Made by a program: the position numbers and the translations under genes. This document shows positions 52,970 through 63,251 of a DNA stretch of 64,000 nt, piece after piece. Source of the DNA: Strigamia acuminata (taxonomy: Eukaryota > Arthropoda > Chilopoda > Geophilomorpha > Linotaeniidae); NCBI GenBank assembly GCA_949358305.1, contig OX442314.1:6513087-6577086 (forward strand), read 5' to 3'. The notes under the pieces are model-generated. The model ran no database searches. It worked only from the letters and a program-made list of their open reading frames with translations, and was not told the origin of the DNA. Within the stretch, counting starts at the first letter, position 1; each line of letters begins with the position of its first letter.

Positions 52970-53713
52970 CAGGGTGTCCCAAATGTCTGGACCCCCCAAA
53001 TATATCTTGAGCAATTGTATCTAGGCCAACTTTGATGAAGCGATCGTAAAGGAAGTTAGGTGAGAACAATCGAATGATGTCATCAAATTTGACCTTGAAG
53101 GCCATTTTCAAGGTCATTCATTTGCTAACTTCTAAACCAATCAGGTTAGAGAAAAATTTTCAATTACAAAGTTGTAGAGCACCATCAAATTAGTGCTATC
53201 CAATTTATCTTAGTCACCTAAAGTTAAAAGTTTTCGTTTTAAAATGAAAACAAATCAGTCGAAATAAAGTCAGCCATTGTGGCAAAAATTAAATTTCTAC
53301 TGCAAAAGTACTAAATTTCTTCAACAAATGTATTCAAATTTGCATTATTATGCAAGCAAACAAAAAAAACCACTGTTTTTTTTAATGTCTAAATTATTTT
53401 ATTTTCATAAGAAGAAAAAATTTCAATTTGCTGATTTGTTTTCTTTATTTTTTAAAAAAAAACATTAACTTAAGGTGACTAAGATAGTACTAATTTGATG
53501 GTGCTCTACAACTTTGTAATTGAAAATTTTTCTCTAACCTGATTGGTTTAGAAGTTAGCAAGTGAATGACCTTGAAAATGGCCTTCCAGCTCAAATTTGA
53601 TGACATCATTGGATTGCTCTCACCCAACTTCCTGTATGATCGCTTCATCAAAGTTAGCCTAGATGCAATTGCTCAGGAAATATTTGGGGGGTCCAGACTT
53701 TTGGGACACCCTG
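52970..53713. mobile_element. Mariner-like foldback/MITE element, copy 2
   Basis: 744 bp with ends CAGGGTGTCCC and GGGACACCCTG between TA dinucleotides (52968-52969, 53714-53715). Inverted repeats are about 250 bp. It is the inverted counterpart of 12385-13536 but lacks the TTAA insertion, so it shows that element's uninterrupted form. It lies in or just beyond the presumed intron downstream of the channel exon at 53744. Confidence 0.93.
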
Positions 53714-53892
53714 TATACGGTTGTACTTAATACTTTTTTTTACCTTGAGAAAATATTTCCTTTTCTTGTCGTAGTAATCAAGACGAGACGAGACATTCCA
53801 CAATTGCAGTGGTCTATTTGCAAATTGAGATGATGGATGAAGTAAATCGAAGAGTTGCAAATGTTTACAATCAGTCATGTTGGCTTCTTTGG

Positions 53893-54532
53893 TTAGGTTT
53901 TTTTTAGCATTCGATATGATTTTACTATCTGCACATGCAATAATGAGTGGAAAATGATATGAATTATTTTATCTCTAACAAGTGTAACAGTTCTCAAGAC
54001 TTCATATTTAAAATAAGAATCAATCAAATAGTAAATGTAGTAGAATGATATCAAGACAAAGAATAGTGATGTTGTGATTTTGATCACTTTTTTAACTAAA
54101 GTTGGTTTTTGGGTATTTTGCACCTCTTCTAGTGTCATTTGAATTTTATCTTTCAACTGGCTATTTGCTGTTGGTGGTTTGCTGATGCATATTTTACATA
54201 AGTATAGGAATATTTCAATCAATGATAAGCAAGACATGCCGAAGTAGAGGCCAAGGTTTCCTCCAATGTCGCATAGCAAATTGATGATGTCATAAGAAAA
54301 GTGTTCGACTAATGTTCGAACGTAAGCATTGACAACGTAAACCTCTATTTTATTTTTACCAAGAGGTGTACTATCGTAAGTTAGTCCGAAACTTGTCTCG
54401 TCGCATGAAATGTCACATCCACATAGTGCTACCATAGAATTATACTTGATAAGATAATCTATGTCTGCGCGCTGATTCGAACTGTTTTTTCTGTCGCATT
54501 CCAGCAGATTTCTCGCTTCATAAAATGGATAT
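53893..54532 (-). CDS. DEG/ENaC exon: TM2 of one subunit joined to TM1 of another
   Basis: The in-frame exon of the gene above: about 213 codons to a TAG/TAA-type stop at 53893-53895. The first part matches the extracellular Cys box and TM2 of ASIC-type channels, including G-G and the G-x-S selectivity region (here G-M-S). The last 70 codons match the start of a DEG/ENaC subunit. An internal ATG in the linker could be the start of the second gene if the two are expressed separately. Confidence 0.75.
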
Positions 54533-54677
54533 CTAATGTGACAAATTTTATAAAGTTTGATTTTAAATTTTATTAATAATAGTCAGATGAAAAAATATTT
54601 TTGAAATGTGCTAATTTGTGATATACAAAAAAATTCTTTAATTGATTTCTGTTATTAAGTTGAATTAAAACACTTAC

Positions 54678-54769
54678 TTGCATTCCATTTCTTCGACGAT
54701 ACATGGGCGTAAGCATTCATGTAAATTATTATTACCACATGGATTTTTCTTAGTGTTGATGTAGTGATA
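54678..54769 (-). CDS. DEG/ENaC upstream exon (92 nt)
   Basis: Flanked by consensus splice sites on the minus strand (acceptor TTTTAG, donor GTAAGTG). It is open in the frame that joins the next exon (phase 2). It encodes C-G-N-N-N-x3-C-L-x-P-C and ends in E-C, fitting the Cys-rich region before TM2 in ASIC-like channels. Earlier exons were not found. Confidence 0.7.
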
Positions 54770-55435
54770 CTAAAACACAAGTTTAAAATACTTGTATTAC
54801 AAGTATTATTGGGCCTTGCCTAAATTACCTAACGTCTTGGGGGGATAATTTTTATTATGTAATTTTCCAGGGAAGGGGCTTTTGAATGTACCCCCAACAC
54901 TTTCGAATGCACCCCCAACATAATCCAAACTTTATGCCGTTGTGTTCTCATTGTGTACACAATGCTGGCTTCGCTTTTGATGGTCCTCTGGTGGCACAAC
55001 AAGGAAATTCTCGATAATAGCTATTCCTAAAATTTTTTTGCAAATGTAAGTCTTTGAAACACAGGGCATGTGCATGTTTCCATACTCCATTCCACCATTG
55101 GCAATCCTAACATGCCACACACTACTTCTTGCATGGATGTATATGTCAAATTGGCGCCAGCATTTGCATTCCTCATGATAAATGTATTTGTTAATATTGT
55201 TATCGCTTAAGTTCGGTTGTCCACTAGGGGTGATGTAGAACGCTTTACATGTTCGCGTTCACAGACAATCACACTCGGTTTCGACCTCTTCCAATTGTAG
55301 CCGTCCGTGTAATGCTGCAAAGACACAGATGGCATCACGGCAAACTTCTTGACATTGACAGATTCCATGTTCTTCTCCAATGACCAACATCTCACCACTT
55401 TCTTTAGTTTAACAATGGTGTCAATGGGTACATTC
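54770..55435 (-). other. Region upstream of the channel exon; possible Cys-rich coding traces
   Basis: Short open frames on the minus strand at 55207-55398 and 54932-55120 include Cys pairs (C-x-C-x3-C-x4-C and later C-K-C), but in changing frames and without clear splice sites. They could be exon remnants or chance. Confidence 0.2.
54889..54922 (-). repeat. ACCCCCAACACTT repeats (inverted to 55440-55600)
   Basis: Two units of TGCACCCCCAACA/TGTACCCCCAACACTTTCGAA. They are the reverse complement of the G-rich array 500 bases further on. Confidence 0.7.
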
Positions 55436-55439
55436 AGTA

Positions 55440-55600
55440 CATGGGGTACATTCGTAAGTGTTGGGGGTACAGTCGTACGACGTAAGTGTTGGGGGTACTG
55501 TCGTACAACGTAAGTGTTGGGGGTACAGTCGTAAGTGTTGGGGGTACATTCGTAAGTGTTGGGGATACATTCGTAAGTGTTGGGGGCAGTGTGCTAACAA
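55440..55600 (+). repeat. G-rich minisatellite (AAGTGTTGGGGGTACATTCGT)
   Basis: About seven units of roughly 19-27 bp, each with a GGGGG run, some with TACGACG between units. A G12 run and further GGGG runs follow to about 55720. Potential for G-quadruplex structure on the plus strand. Confidence 0.8.
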
Positions 55601-55640
55601 GCGGGGGTTAATTTGTTGGGGGGGGGGGTAAAAATATTAG

Positions 55641-56960
55641 GGGTAAGTATACTTAGGGGATTCTTGAGTTTATTTGGGAGGGTTGGGGTTAGGGAGAAAT
55701 TAAATCAATTTAGGGGGAAAATGAGTCATAAATTGGGGGTCTTTAAATCGAATCCGTTGTTTTTAATTCTAGCATTGATATTATTTTTAGTCAACATAAA
55801 CACAACATTACGTAATTTAGGGACAGCCCTTATTACATGTTAGAAAATGCTGAAATGAAGCAGGTAGATCCTAGGAATGCTTTTCATTATTGGCTAGAAA
55901 ATAATTCTCTTTTCTGCTGATAATTATTAATTTAATTCTTACTTTTTGAACTCGGATTGCAACTGTTTGTTTACCATACTTCATTGATAGGAAGTGCGTT
56001 GCGTCGACGTGTATATGATAAACGACTGCTGATGGATCTATTAACAGCTTGAAATTGAATACAATTGTTTCAAGAATGATTATCTAATTTTATTATGTCA
56101 CAATTCTGGAAGCTACAAAGCTCAGTTTAAGATATAAATCTAGTTGTGTAATTTTGTGGCTGCCAGAAATACTAAACAAATTGTGACAGTTGTTGACGAA
56201 ATTAAATACAGCTGACTGGATGGCGTTATATCCGGACTACACAGAGTGCATTACTTACCCAGACATTGCTACAACCCTTGGAAAAATTTAAGTGTATCAC
56301 CATCTTATAAGCAGCACTCCCATATGGAAACGACATTGCTGAGGAAAAAAACAACCTCTAACAATAAATATAACAGGAAATGTTGTTGACTTACGGCTGG
56401 AAAATGTCATTTTCACATTTTTCGGCTGAGAGATATCGTTTTTGGCAGGAAAAATGGCATTTCAGGGCGGAAAAAATGGCATTTTAGGTATGCCAGAGTG
56501 GATCACCGTCGATAGATTGAGGAACGTTTTATACTAGCCCGCACCCATGTGTATTGGGCCGCTTGTATTTTTTGATGTTGCAAAAAAGAAAATCGTAAAT
56601 TTCAAACTCAAAAAAAAGTTTTTTATCAAAATAAATTAATGCAACTTGTAGGACAAACATTGGGCTTTATTTTTAAAAAAAAATAAAATTTTAACTTAAA
56701 TGGGCCAAAAGTTATGGCCATTTGAATTTACGCCACTTGGCACAAGTGTATTGGGCCACCACGCTAATTGCCTCAAGTGAGTTGGGCCGGCAGAAAAAGC
56801 TTAGCACCACATCCAAAAAATCACACAAAAAACCGGTTTCTTCAGAAAATCATTGTTTATTTGAACAATACTTTACAATATTTTGTTGGATAACCAAAAT
56901 TTTGTACCAGCAAGGGCAGTAGTGCCCTGTGCTGACTCTGCTCTCTTCCCCATTCACCAC
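55641..56960. other. No gene seen
   Basis: Mostly AT-rich. A phrase (GTGTATTGGGCC / GAGTTGGGCCG) occurs three times at 56550-56790, and GGAAAA(A)ATGGCATTT twice near 56450-56480. No coding support. Confidence 0.45.
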
Positions 56961-57662
56961 TGTGACCTCAGTAGTGATGATGGATCCACTGCAGTTTCCA
57001 TGAGCGTTTACATGGGCTGTACTGGTAAGTACAGCGGAATGTTTATGTTAAACTGGCCACGTCTCCTATGGGGATCATTCCCTGTGCGTGACGGGTCGGT
57101 TGCTGGTGTACCGAGCCTTCATGGCACTGCAACACGGGTAGATGGGAGACTCCAACCCATAGACTGACGGATTAAAGGCCAACAACCAAACAATTTGTAC
57201 TCCCTGTCTAGTTAATTACATGAGTAAGCGTCCCCCCGCCGTGGTAACCATTTTCCAGACTGCCATGGCGAAGACCATACCAGTCACACAATATTCTTGA
57301 TAGGATTACTGGATTAACCACTGCCTTAATAGGTACATTGGTCTCCGGAATCCTTCCAATCCCTGAAGACAGGATCCAGATACACAGGAAACTTTCCTTA
57401 TTAATGGAATCCCAGGTGTTCAACAGGAACTGGATACACAGGACGTAGCTCTCTTTTAGGAGAGAACAAGAACTCTGTGCAAGTGCGAGGGGTTGGCTTC
57501 ATCCCTTAATTTAGCTTTAAGATAAATTCACGAATATTATCATAAAACAGCTAAAAATAAATATTACTTATATAAATATATTATAAAAGCATATTCTGGC
57601 TTTAAATTAAGATAAAACATGATTTTAGTCAATTATTTGAGATAAACAGCATGATTGTCACA
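56961..57662 (-). repeat. Degenerate solo LTR related to the G2/G3 LTRs
   Basis: TGTGACC at one end and ATTGTCACA at the other give TG...CA ends. The part at about 57300-57450 reads, on the minus strand, TCCTGTGTATCCAGTTCC ... GGGATTGGAAGGATTC, matching the order of similar phrases in the LTRs of G2 (own strand) and G3. No matching target duplication was found, and no internal region remains. Confidence 0.45.
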
Positions 57663-58349
57663 AACTTAACTGACTAGTTTATCCATAGAAGAGGTGACAC
57701 CAGATGAGGGACTTAATTGTTTTAATTTTGGTGGTTTCGATTTTTGGTTGTTGGCCAAAATCAAAATTTTCACATATTTACTTGTCTTCAGAAAGATTAC
57801 TTGAACACTGGTGTGCAAATGATGACTTGAACTTGGAATAAGACAGCAGATGAGTAAAATATAAATTTGTTTGTTTCTAACATCATATAGTTGTCTTGTG
57901 AGATATCTTAGAACAACTTGGCTCGGCTGACACTAAATATCTACAATTGCTTTCTTCTGAATGCAAAGAGAAAAACAAGTTAGTCAATTATTCATTTTAT
58001 GATGATGTTTATGCATCGTAAAAAAAGCCAATGAATTATATTTCCGGTGTTTTTGAAATCATTACTTGAGAGTTTTTACGACATGAAAGTGGTTCTGTTT
58101 TTATTACACAACAAACATCAATAATATTTTGCAAAGAAATATGACTGTCTACAACACAGTTGACAAGGATCAAGTGAGCAACATTTGTTAAAAATGAAAA
58201 TGAAATATATTTAATACACCTTCCACATTGCCGATTATAGAACAGTGAACTCACCGAGGAACTCCCTGTTTCCAAGAAACTGCACTGTCTTCAGGGAGGA
58301 AAAAATCCGGTCGGATCAAGGTTGATCAGCGCCCAGTCTGATTCTGCGA
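57663..58349. other. No gene seen
   Basis: AT-rich; only short frames. Confidence 0.45.
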
Positions 58350-58724
58350 TTATGTGAACCTGACATCTAGGCAACTGAATAAAGGCCTAATAAACAATAA
58401 ACTAGTATGTACCTCACCCAGGCATGCGATCAGGTCTGAAGACTGTGGTGTGCCTCGTGGTTTTGCAACAACAACCGCCATCTTTTTTTTGGCCCATGCG
58501 CAACTAAACATTCTTTTATTATATCTGCTCAAGACTTGGGCATAGGTTTCTGCAACCATGCCCTGATCGTGCGCTGTGATTGGAGCTGTTGGTGCTGGTT
58601 GGGATTGTCCAACCTCACCATTGTTTGATATTGCGCTTTTGGGTGTTGGTTGGGCGGACCCAACTACACCTGACTCCAGTTGACTTGGTGTTGATGTCGG
58701 CTCTTTGAGATAAGCCGCGCACAT
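58350..58724 (-). CDS. Uncharacterised 124-codon frame
   Basis: The frame shows a Pro/Ser-rich N-terminal half with two similar units (G-V-V-G-S-A-Q-P-T-P and G-E-V-G-Q-S-Q-P-A-P), then a basic segment. No domain recognised and no splice context established. It could be part of an exon, a transposon remnant or chance. Confidence 0.2.
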   Translation of the reverse strand: MCAAYLKEPTSTPSQLESGVVGSAQPTPKSAISNNGEVGQSQPAPTAPITAHDQGMVAETYAQVLSRYNKRMFSCAWAKKKMAVVVAKPRGTPQSSDLIACLGEVHTSLLFIRPLFSCLDVRFT

Positions 58725-58870
58725 GGAATGTTCGAACGCTGGTCGCTTTTGTCAAGAAGGTGCCAAAATACAACGGGAATAAATGTGCCTATGGGGGCCG
58801 CCGAAATACTACCTTTCACAAAGGCCCGTTTCTCCCTCACCTATGAGGCGGCTGAGCATTTTGTGGGGTA

Positions 58871-59262
58871 TATGATCCTACTTTAGTGAATATTAGGTAG
58901 TTAGAAATTTTGTTAAGAAGAAATTATACCTTACTTATACCTTACTTATCTTAATGCCAACTGAGACATGTATTGTGGATAGAATAATAACTGTCGTACT
59001 TGAAACCTTAATCGTTGTAATGTAGTGTCTAATGTTCTCTCATACAGTTACCACAGGAATAACGATTTTGTTTCTGATCTTAGGTCTGACAGTTCTTGTC
59101 TGCAGTTAATTCTACCTTAGCAGTTTTACTCATGGTTTATTTACACATTTAATAATTTAATAATATATTATCATGGTGACAGTTTGACAACAAAAGTGTT
59201 AACGATGATTGCCACTAGAATGCGATGTACCATGATAAGCTAAAATACGAAGTTTGACTATA
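58871..59262. repeat. Direct repeat, copy 1 (about 390 bp)
   Basis: Shares TTAGTGAATATTA(G)GTAGTTAGAAATTTTG through TGCCACTAGAATG...GAAGTTTGACT with copy 2 at 59768-60145, at moderate divergence. Confidence 0.85.
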
Positions 59263-59334
59263 ACAATTATGGTTGATATTTTGGATTTTGACATTATTTT
59301 GCCATCGGAGATCTCAGCAGTGGCAAGTAATGTC

Positions 59335-59701
59335 TTTTTTTTTTTTTTTTTTTTTTTTACTGTTTGTAGTGTTCGGATGTTGATTTGGGTGCTTGAGCTC
59401 GTTGGCTGGTCCCTAGCCTCCGATGCAGACTGGATGAAATTTTCCAGCTGACAGTTTTACAGGCTCAGGTCAGCTGGGTGTCATGGCGGCTAGCTGGACC
59501 TGTTTAACGAATTTTGCTAGAAAATTCGGGCTGAGCCAACTAGGCTGGTCAGCCGCCGCCGCGCCGACGCTACAATCTTGTGCGGTTGACTGAGCTGCCA
59601 GCCGCCGACCGCCGGTAACAAGCCAGACTCGAGCCGCCGCCGTCTATTAGCAACCAGCGAGATTAGCCGCCGCCGACAAATTCAGCCCGGTGCACACCTC
59701 T
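59335..59701 (-). mobile_element. SINE-like insert with a poly(A) tail
   Basis: On the minus strand a GC-rich sequence starts AGAGGTGTGCACCGGGC, contains several GGCGGCGGCTG blocks and ends in a 24-base poly(A) (T run at 59335-59358). It contrasts sharply with the AT-rich flanks. No ORF. Target duplication not identified, so the class is inferred. Confidence 0.45.
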
Positions 59702-59767
59702 AGTTTGTTAACCAATTTTAGGCACGAATGTATACTTTGTTTAACTTTTAGAAATAATTCAGAGGAG

Positions 59768-60145
59768 CTATGACCCAAATTTAGTGAATATTAGTTAGTT
59801 AGAAATTTTGTTAAGAAGAAATTATACCGTACCTTACTTATCTTAATGCACAGCTCGGCAAACTGAGTCATGTATTTGTGAACCGAATAATAAGTATCGT
59901 ACCTGAAGCCTTAACCGTTCTAATGTCTCATGTTTTCTCATACAGTTGCCAGAGAAATAACGATTATGTTTCTGATCTTAGGTCTGACAGTTCTTGTTGC
60001 AGTTAATTCTACCTTAGCCGTTTAGCTCGTAGTTTATTTACACGTTGAATAATATATTACCAAGGTGACGGTTTGACAACCATAATGTTACAATTATTGC
60101 CACTAGAATGTAGTATACCATGATATAACAAGAAGTTTGACTTAT
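59768..60145. repeat. Direct repeat, copy 2
   Basis: Second copy of 58871-59262, separated from it by about 500 bp that includes the SINE-like insert. No coding potential visible. Confidence 0.85.
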
Positions 60146-60178
60146 TGTTAACACATTAATTTCACATATATTCTTACA

Positions 60179-60376
60179 TTACCAATTGATTTTATTTATT
60201 TTAGATCCGTTTTTGCACGTTTTATCGCCTGCTCTGTTATTAAATCCACAGTTTTCCTTGATGTAGTCCTGGTCATACTGCATTCTGTAGAAATTGTGTG
60301 GTTGCTTTTTTGAGTCGCTTCTCGGCTTAACACGAGTTCGATGCGCTTGCAATGTTGGTCGAAAGATCTCAGCTTT
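60179..60376 (-). CDS. Possible terminal coding segment, unknown
   Basis: A 65-codon open frame on the minus strand ends in TAA and has a protein-like composition (N-F-Y-R-M, Y-D-Q-D-Y, C-G-F-N-N). It begins just inside the left edge of G5. The length is within chance, and no start or splice site is certain. Confidence 0.15.
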   Translation of the reverse strand, partial: KAEIFRPTLQAHRTRVKPRSDSKKQPHNFYRMQYDQDYIKENCGFNNRAGDKTCKNGSKINKINW

Positions 60377-60389
60377 TCATAGGCCAGTG

Positions 60390-62136
60390 TGTGATGATTA
60401 CAAATCCGTATTTATCAATGTTCACAATAGATGGCGCTGTTTACAACACGCGCGTAATTCAAACTCGATAAAACTAAAAAGTGTGATAAATAATTATTTA
60501 GACACGGTGAATAAAATAAGACTATTTTATTCGATATAAACTAAGTATTATTTACTTGACAATGTTGATTCTATCGAATCAATATCTACATTACTTACCT
60601 GTCGAAGGGAACCAATCGGACCCTTTCGGACCCCAACTGGGCCCATCTGGACATAGTCATATATTAGGTCCGGACTAGTGACCCACGAATCCGTTGATTC
60701 GTACGCTGATTGGCTGTCGCCAATCTAGTAGTTCTACAGAACTATATAAGCATCAGTTTCTCACCCACTCATCCCCCTGGCTTGATAACTGAACACGTAT
60801 ATTGTCTGTAGTTGAATTGTTATCGTTTGATTTCATTATTCTCTATCGACACATCAGGCCACCTCAGCTCTCCACAGTTAGTATTCATTACTATTTTGTT
60901 ATTGCTGTTGTAGGGCTATTTCGGGAAGGCTAACTCCGGTAATAGACATGCATTCGCATGAAATGGCCCCGTAACGTTAGCCAGCTGTTCTACGGGACAG
61001 TAGGATTTCGTACGGTGGCCTAATATAACGGTCGTATACAGTACGACCTTGCTAAATGAAAGTAGGTCCCTCAGCTAACTGGCCTCAGTCCGCTGCAGGA
61101 TGGTTGTTGTAAACAGCCCACGCAGGTTCCCGTCTTTCTACGATTGGTCCTTCCGCTCGTTAAAAGTCGGTAAAGGCCTAATGCACAGGTAACACGCCGG
61201 GTTGGTAGCCCGTGAGTAATATCTTCAAGATGTTGCGATAAATAACTACCTGGATAATGGTAATCCAACGGCAGTGGCCAAATAATATTTTACCCGGTGC
61301 TCGATCAATGGATCCCGTCATCGTAAGGCATGCTGGCGGATGGAGGAGTCAAATCCTCCCGCGATGGTTCTCTCGACCGTCGTGACGGTCCCCGCCCCAT
61401 CGTACCCTCCGGGTTAGTAACCCGTGAATGATATATAAAATATATCATGTTAAACAAATTACTCGGGCATTGGTAATCCTGTATTGGCAATATCTTTTTA
61501 TACCGGTAAGTCCATAGAAATGTTTACCTGGTGGTTGGTACCACCGATAGCGAGTTAAAGCACACAATTAAATACTCGGCGCCTGATCACGAGATCTTGT
61601 CGTCGTAAGGCATGCTGGCGGATGGAGTCTCAACAACTCCCGCGACGTTCTCTCAATTGTCATGACGGTCCCCGCCCAATTAATATTTATACAACAATTC
61701 ATTTGTTGTATTCCACTAATTACTTTACTTTTATTCATTTGGAACATGGAATATTCTGCTGAATATTCCTATTTATGCGAAGGACTCTTCGCATTATTAG
61801 ATACTCGAGCTGCGGACCAAATACGTCTCCGTAGCGATATTTGTGACGATGCCGCAAGTCAGCCGTATCCCTCTGGCTTCGACCGGATCCTCAACCAGTT
61901 GATGCCGCCCGTTTACACGCGTCAAGAACCCATCCTTTGTTGTTAATATTTAGTAATAAATATGTTATGTCACACTAAAACTGTAAGTTATTTCTATTCG
62001 ATCACGTATTCATGTTTGTAAAGGCTTCCGTAGCTTATCTCGGTTAGGTTGTTGCTAAACTTAGCAACGTCTTGTATAAACCGAATTATCTATCTCAAAA
62101 GGACTAATAAATTAGCCCAAAAGTAGAATCGTCACA
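60390..62136 (+). repeat. G5 5' LTR (1747 bp)
   Basis: Starts TGTGATGATTACAAATCC and ends GTAGAATCGTCACA; collinear with the reverse complement of the G4 LTR but more diverged. The U3 has ATTGG/CCAAT boxes (60708-60724) and a TATA box TATATAAG (60743-60750). The 97-codon frame of G4 is kept as a 94-codon version (61662-61946). Confidence 0.93.
60743..60750 (+). promoter_or_regulatory. G5 LTR TATA box
   Basis: ACTATATAAGCATCAG, 353 bases from the LTR start, about 20-35 bases downstream of an inverted and a direct CCAAT box. The same sequence is in both G4 LTRs. Confidence 0.6.
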
Positions 62137-62138
62137 AG

Positions 62139-62156
62139 TGGAGGTTCTACCGAGAT
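62139..62156 (+). promoter_or_regulatory. G5 primer binding site, tRNA-Gln-like
   Basis: TGGAGGTTCTACCGAGAT two bases after the LTR, identical to that of G4. Confidence 0.78.
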
Positions 62157-63251
62157 AGGCTGCCAAATTTTAAATAAAATTTGAAGTTTTGCATGTCCAT
62201 GATGAATTCGAGTAGTGTAACGTTTATGGTGATTTTTGTGTGTAAAAAATAAATTTCGTTTGAAATTTATATGTGTTTAATATATTTTTATTTTAGAACA
62301 TCTTGCCAAGTTAATAAGTGTAACTCACTTTATTCCGATTTACCGCTGTGGGAATTGTAAGTTTTAACAAAACTAATAATTTCTACCGCGTGGTCAGGCC
62401 TAAAGGCCTAACACGAAAATTGGAAAATCTTGCCCAAACTTGTTGAAGTTGGTCCCGCCCGGGTAGCGTCATTTTGTCATCGACAATCTGACAAAACCAC
62501 GCGGTCGGGCCTAATTTTGAAAAGTTGACCTTTTTGACGGAATTCTTAAAGAATTCTATCAATTTAACAGTTGTTTTAATTTTAGAATATTTATTCACGT
62601 GTGATTTGCTTGAGACTTCGAGTTAAACCTAAATTTATTTGCCTAAATAAATTAGAAAGAAAATTGACATTTTCGAAGGAATTAAAATTTATATTTTATT
62701 TCAAAATGGTTTACCTTATTTTACAGACTTGTCCTACATTAAAATGTCGGTTAAAAATCATGATTTCAAGACCTTGGAATTAAATTTTAAGAATGGAATA
62801 CCATTCAAATTTAGCGAAAGAAATTCTCGCTGTTGTGTTGCCTAGCAACCAGGTTGTGCAGAGAAGCCGTCGATTCAAACGATTTGACGCGCTTTATTAA
62901 AATTGTGGGTTTTAATACTTTAAAATTCTCATGGAATGGTCATTTTTATTAAATAAATTTGATAATATTTTAGAGTACTTTGAAAAGTATCCATATTGTT
63001 TGGGACTACGTCATAACACTGAAATCTGACAAGATTAAGGTTCCACGAACTTAGTGATTTCCGCCAATCTCGGATGAGATTGGACTCTCGCGAGATTAGC
63101 GTTGATACTTGACCAATCAGAGAGGTGTCTTGAAGTACCCATACTTCCTTTCGAATAGTGTGACCACTGCTTCGTTTGCGACCCTCCTGAACGTTTGCAA
63201 CTTCATCGTTATCTCTCAGACTTAGGAAATTTTCTTAGTTTAAGTTTAGTT
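62157..63251 (+). other. G5 5' leader
   Basis: Collinear with the G4 leader, including the structured GGTCAGGCCTAAAGGCCT ... ACGCGGTCGGGCC block (62390-62515). No ORF. Confidence 0.6.

Larger units (their letters stand above)
53744..54769 (-). pseudogene. DEG/ENaC sodium channel gene fragment(s), tandem fusion
   Basis: Host gene. Exon 54678-54769 has a TGTGTTTTAG acceptor and a GTAAGT donor and encodes the Cys-rich N-P-C-G...E-C-L-x-P-C segment. It joins in phase to an exon starting at 54532 (ATTAG acceptor; 145-bp intron). That exon encodes C-G-C-x3-C, then the pore/TM2 signature (D-I-G-G-N-L-G-L-Y-F-G-M-S...E). Without a stop, about 45 residues later comes a second hydrophobic segment that fits the family's TM1 (Y-Y-I-Y...Y-F-K-Y), as if a second channel subunit began. 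The frame stops at 53893. The expected post-TM1 motif F-P-x4-C appears in a shifted frame (53953 onward) after 5 extra bases, and that frame runs open to a good donor (AAG/GTAAAA) at 53743. These channels sit in the plasma membrane as trimers with both termini in the cytoplasm, so a TM2-linker-TM1 join is topologically possible. Confidence 0.8.

Noticed and set aside
55613-55843. 76-codon plus-strand frame with a hydrophobic C terminus
   Set aside because: It starts within a G run and has no homology or splice context; composition explains it.
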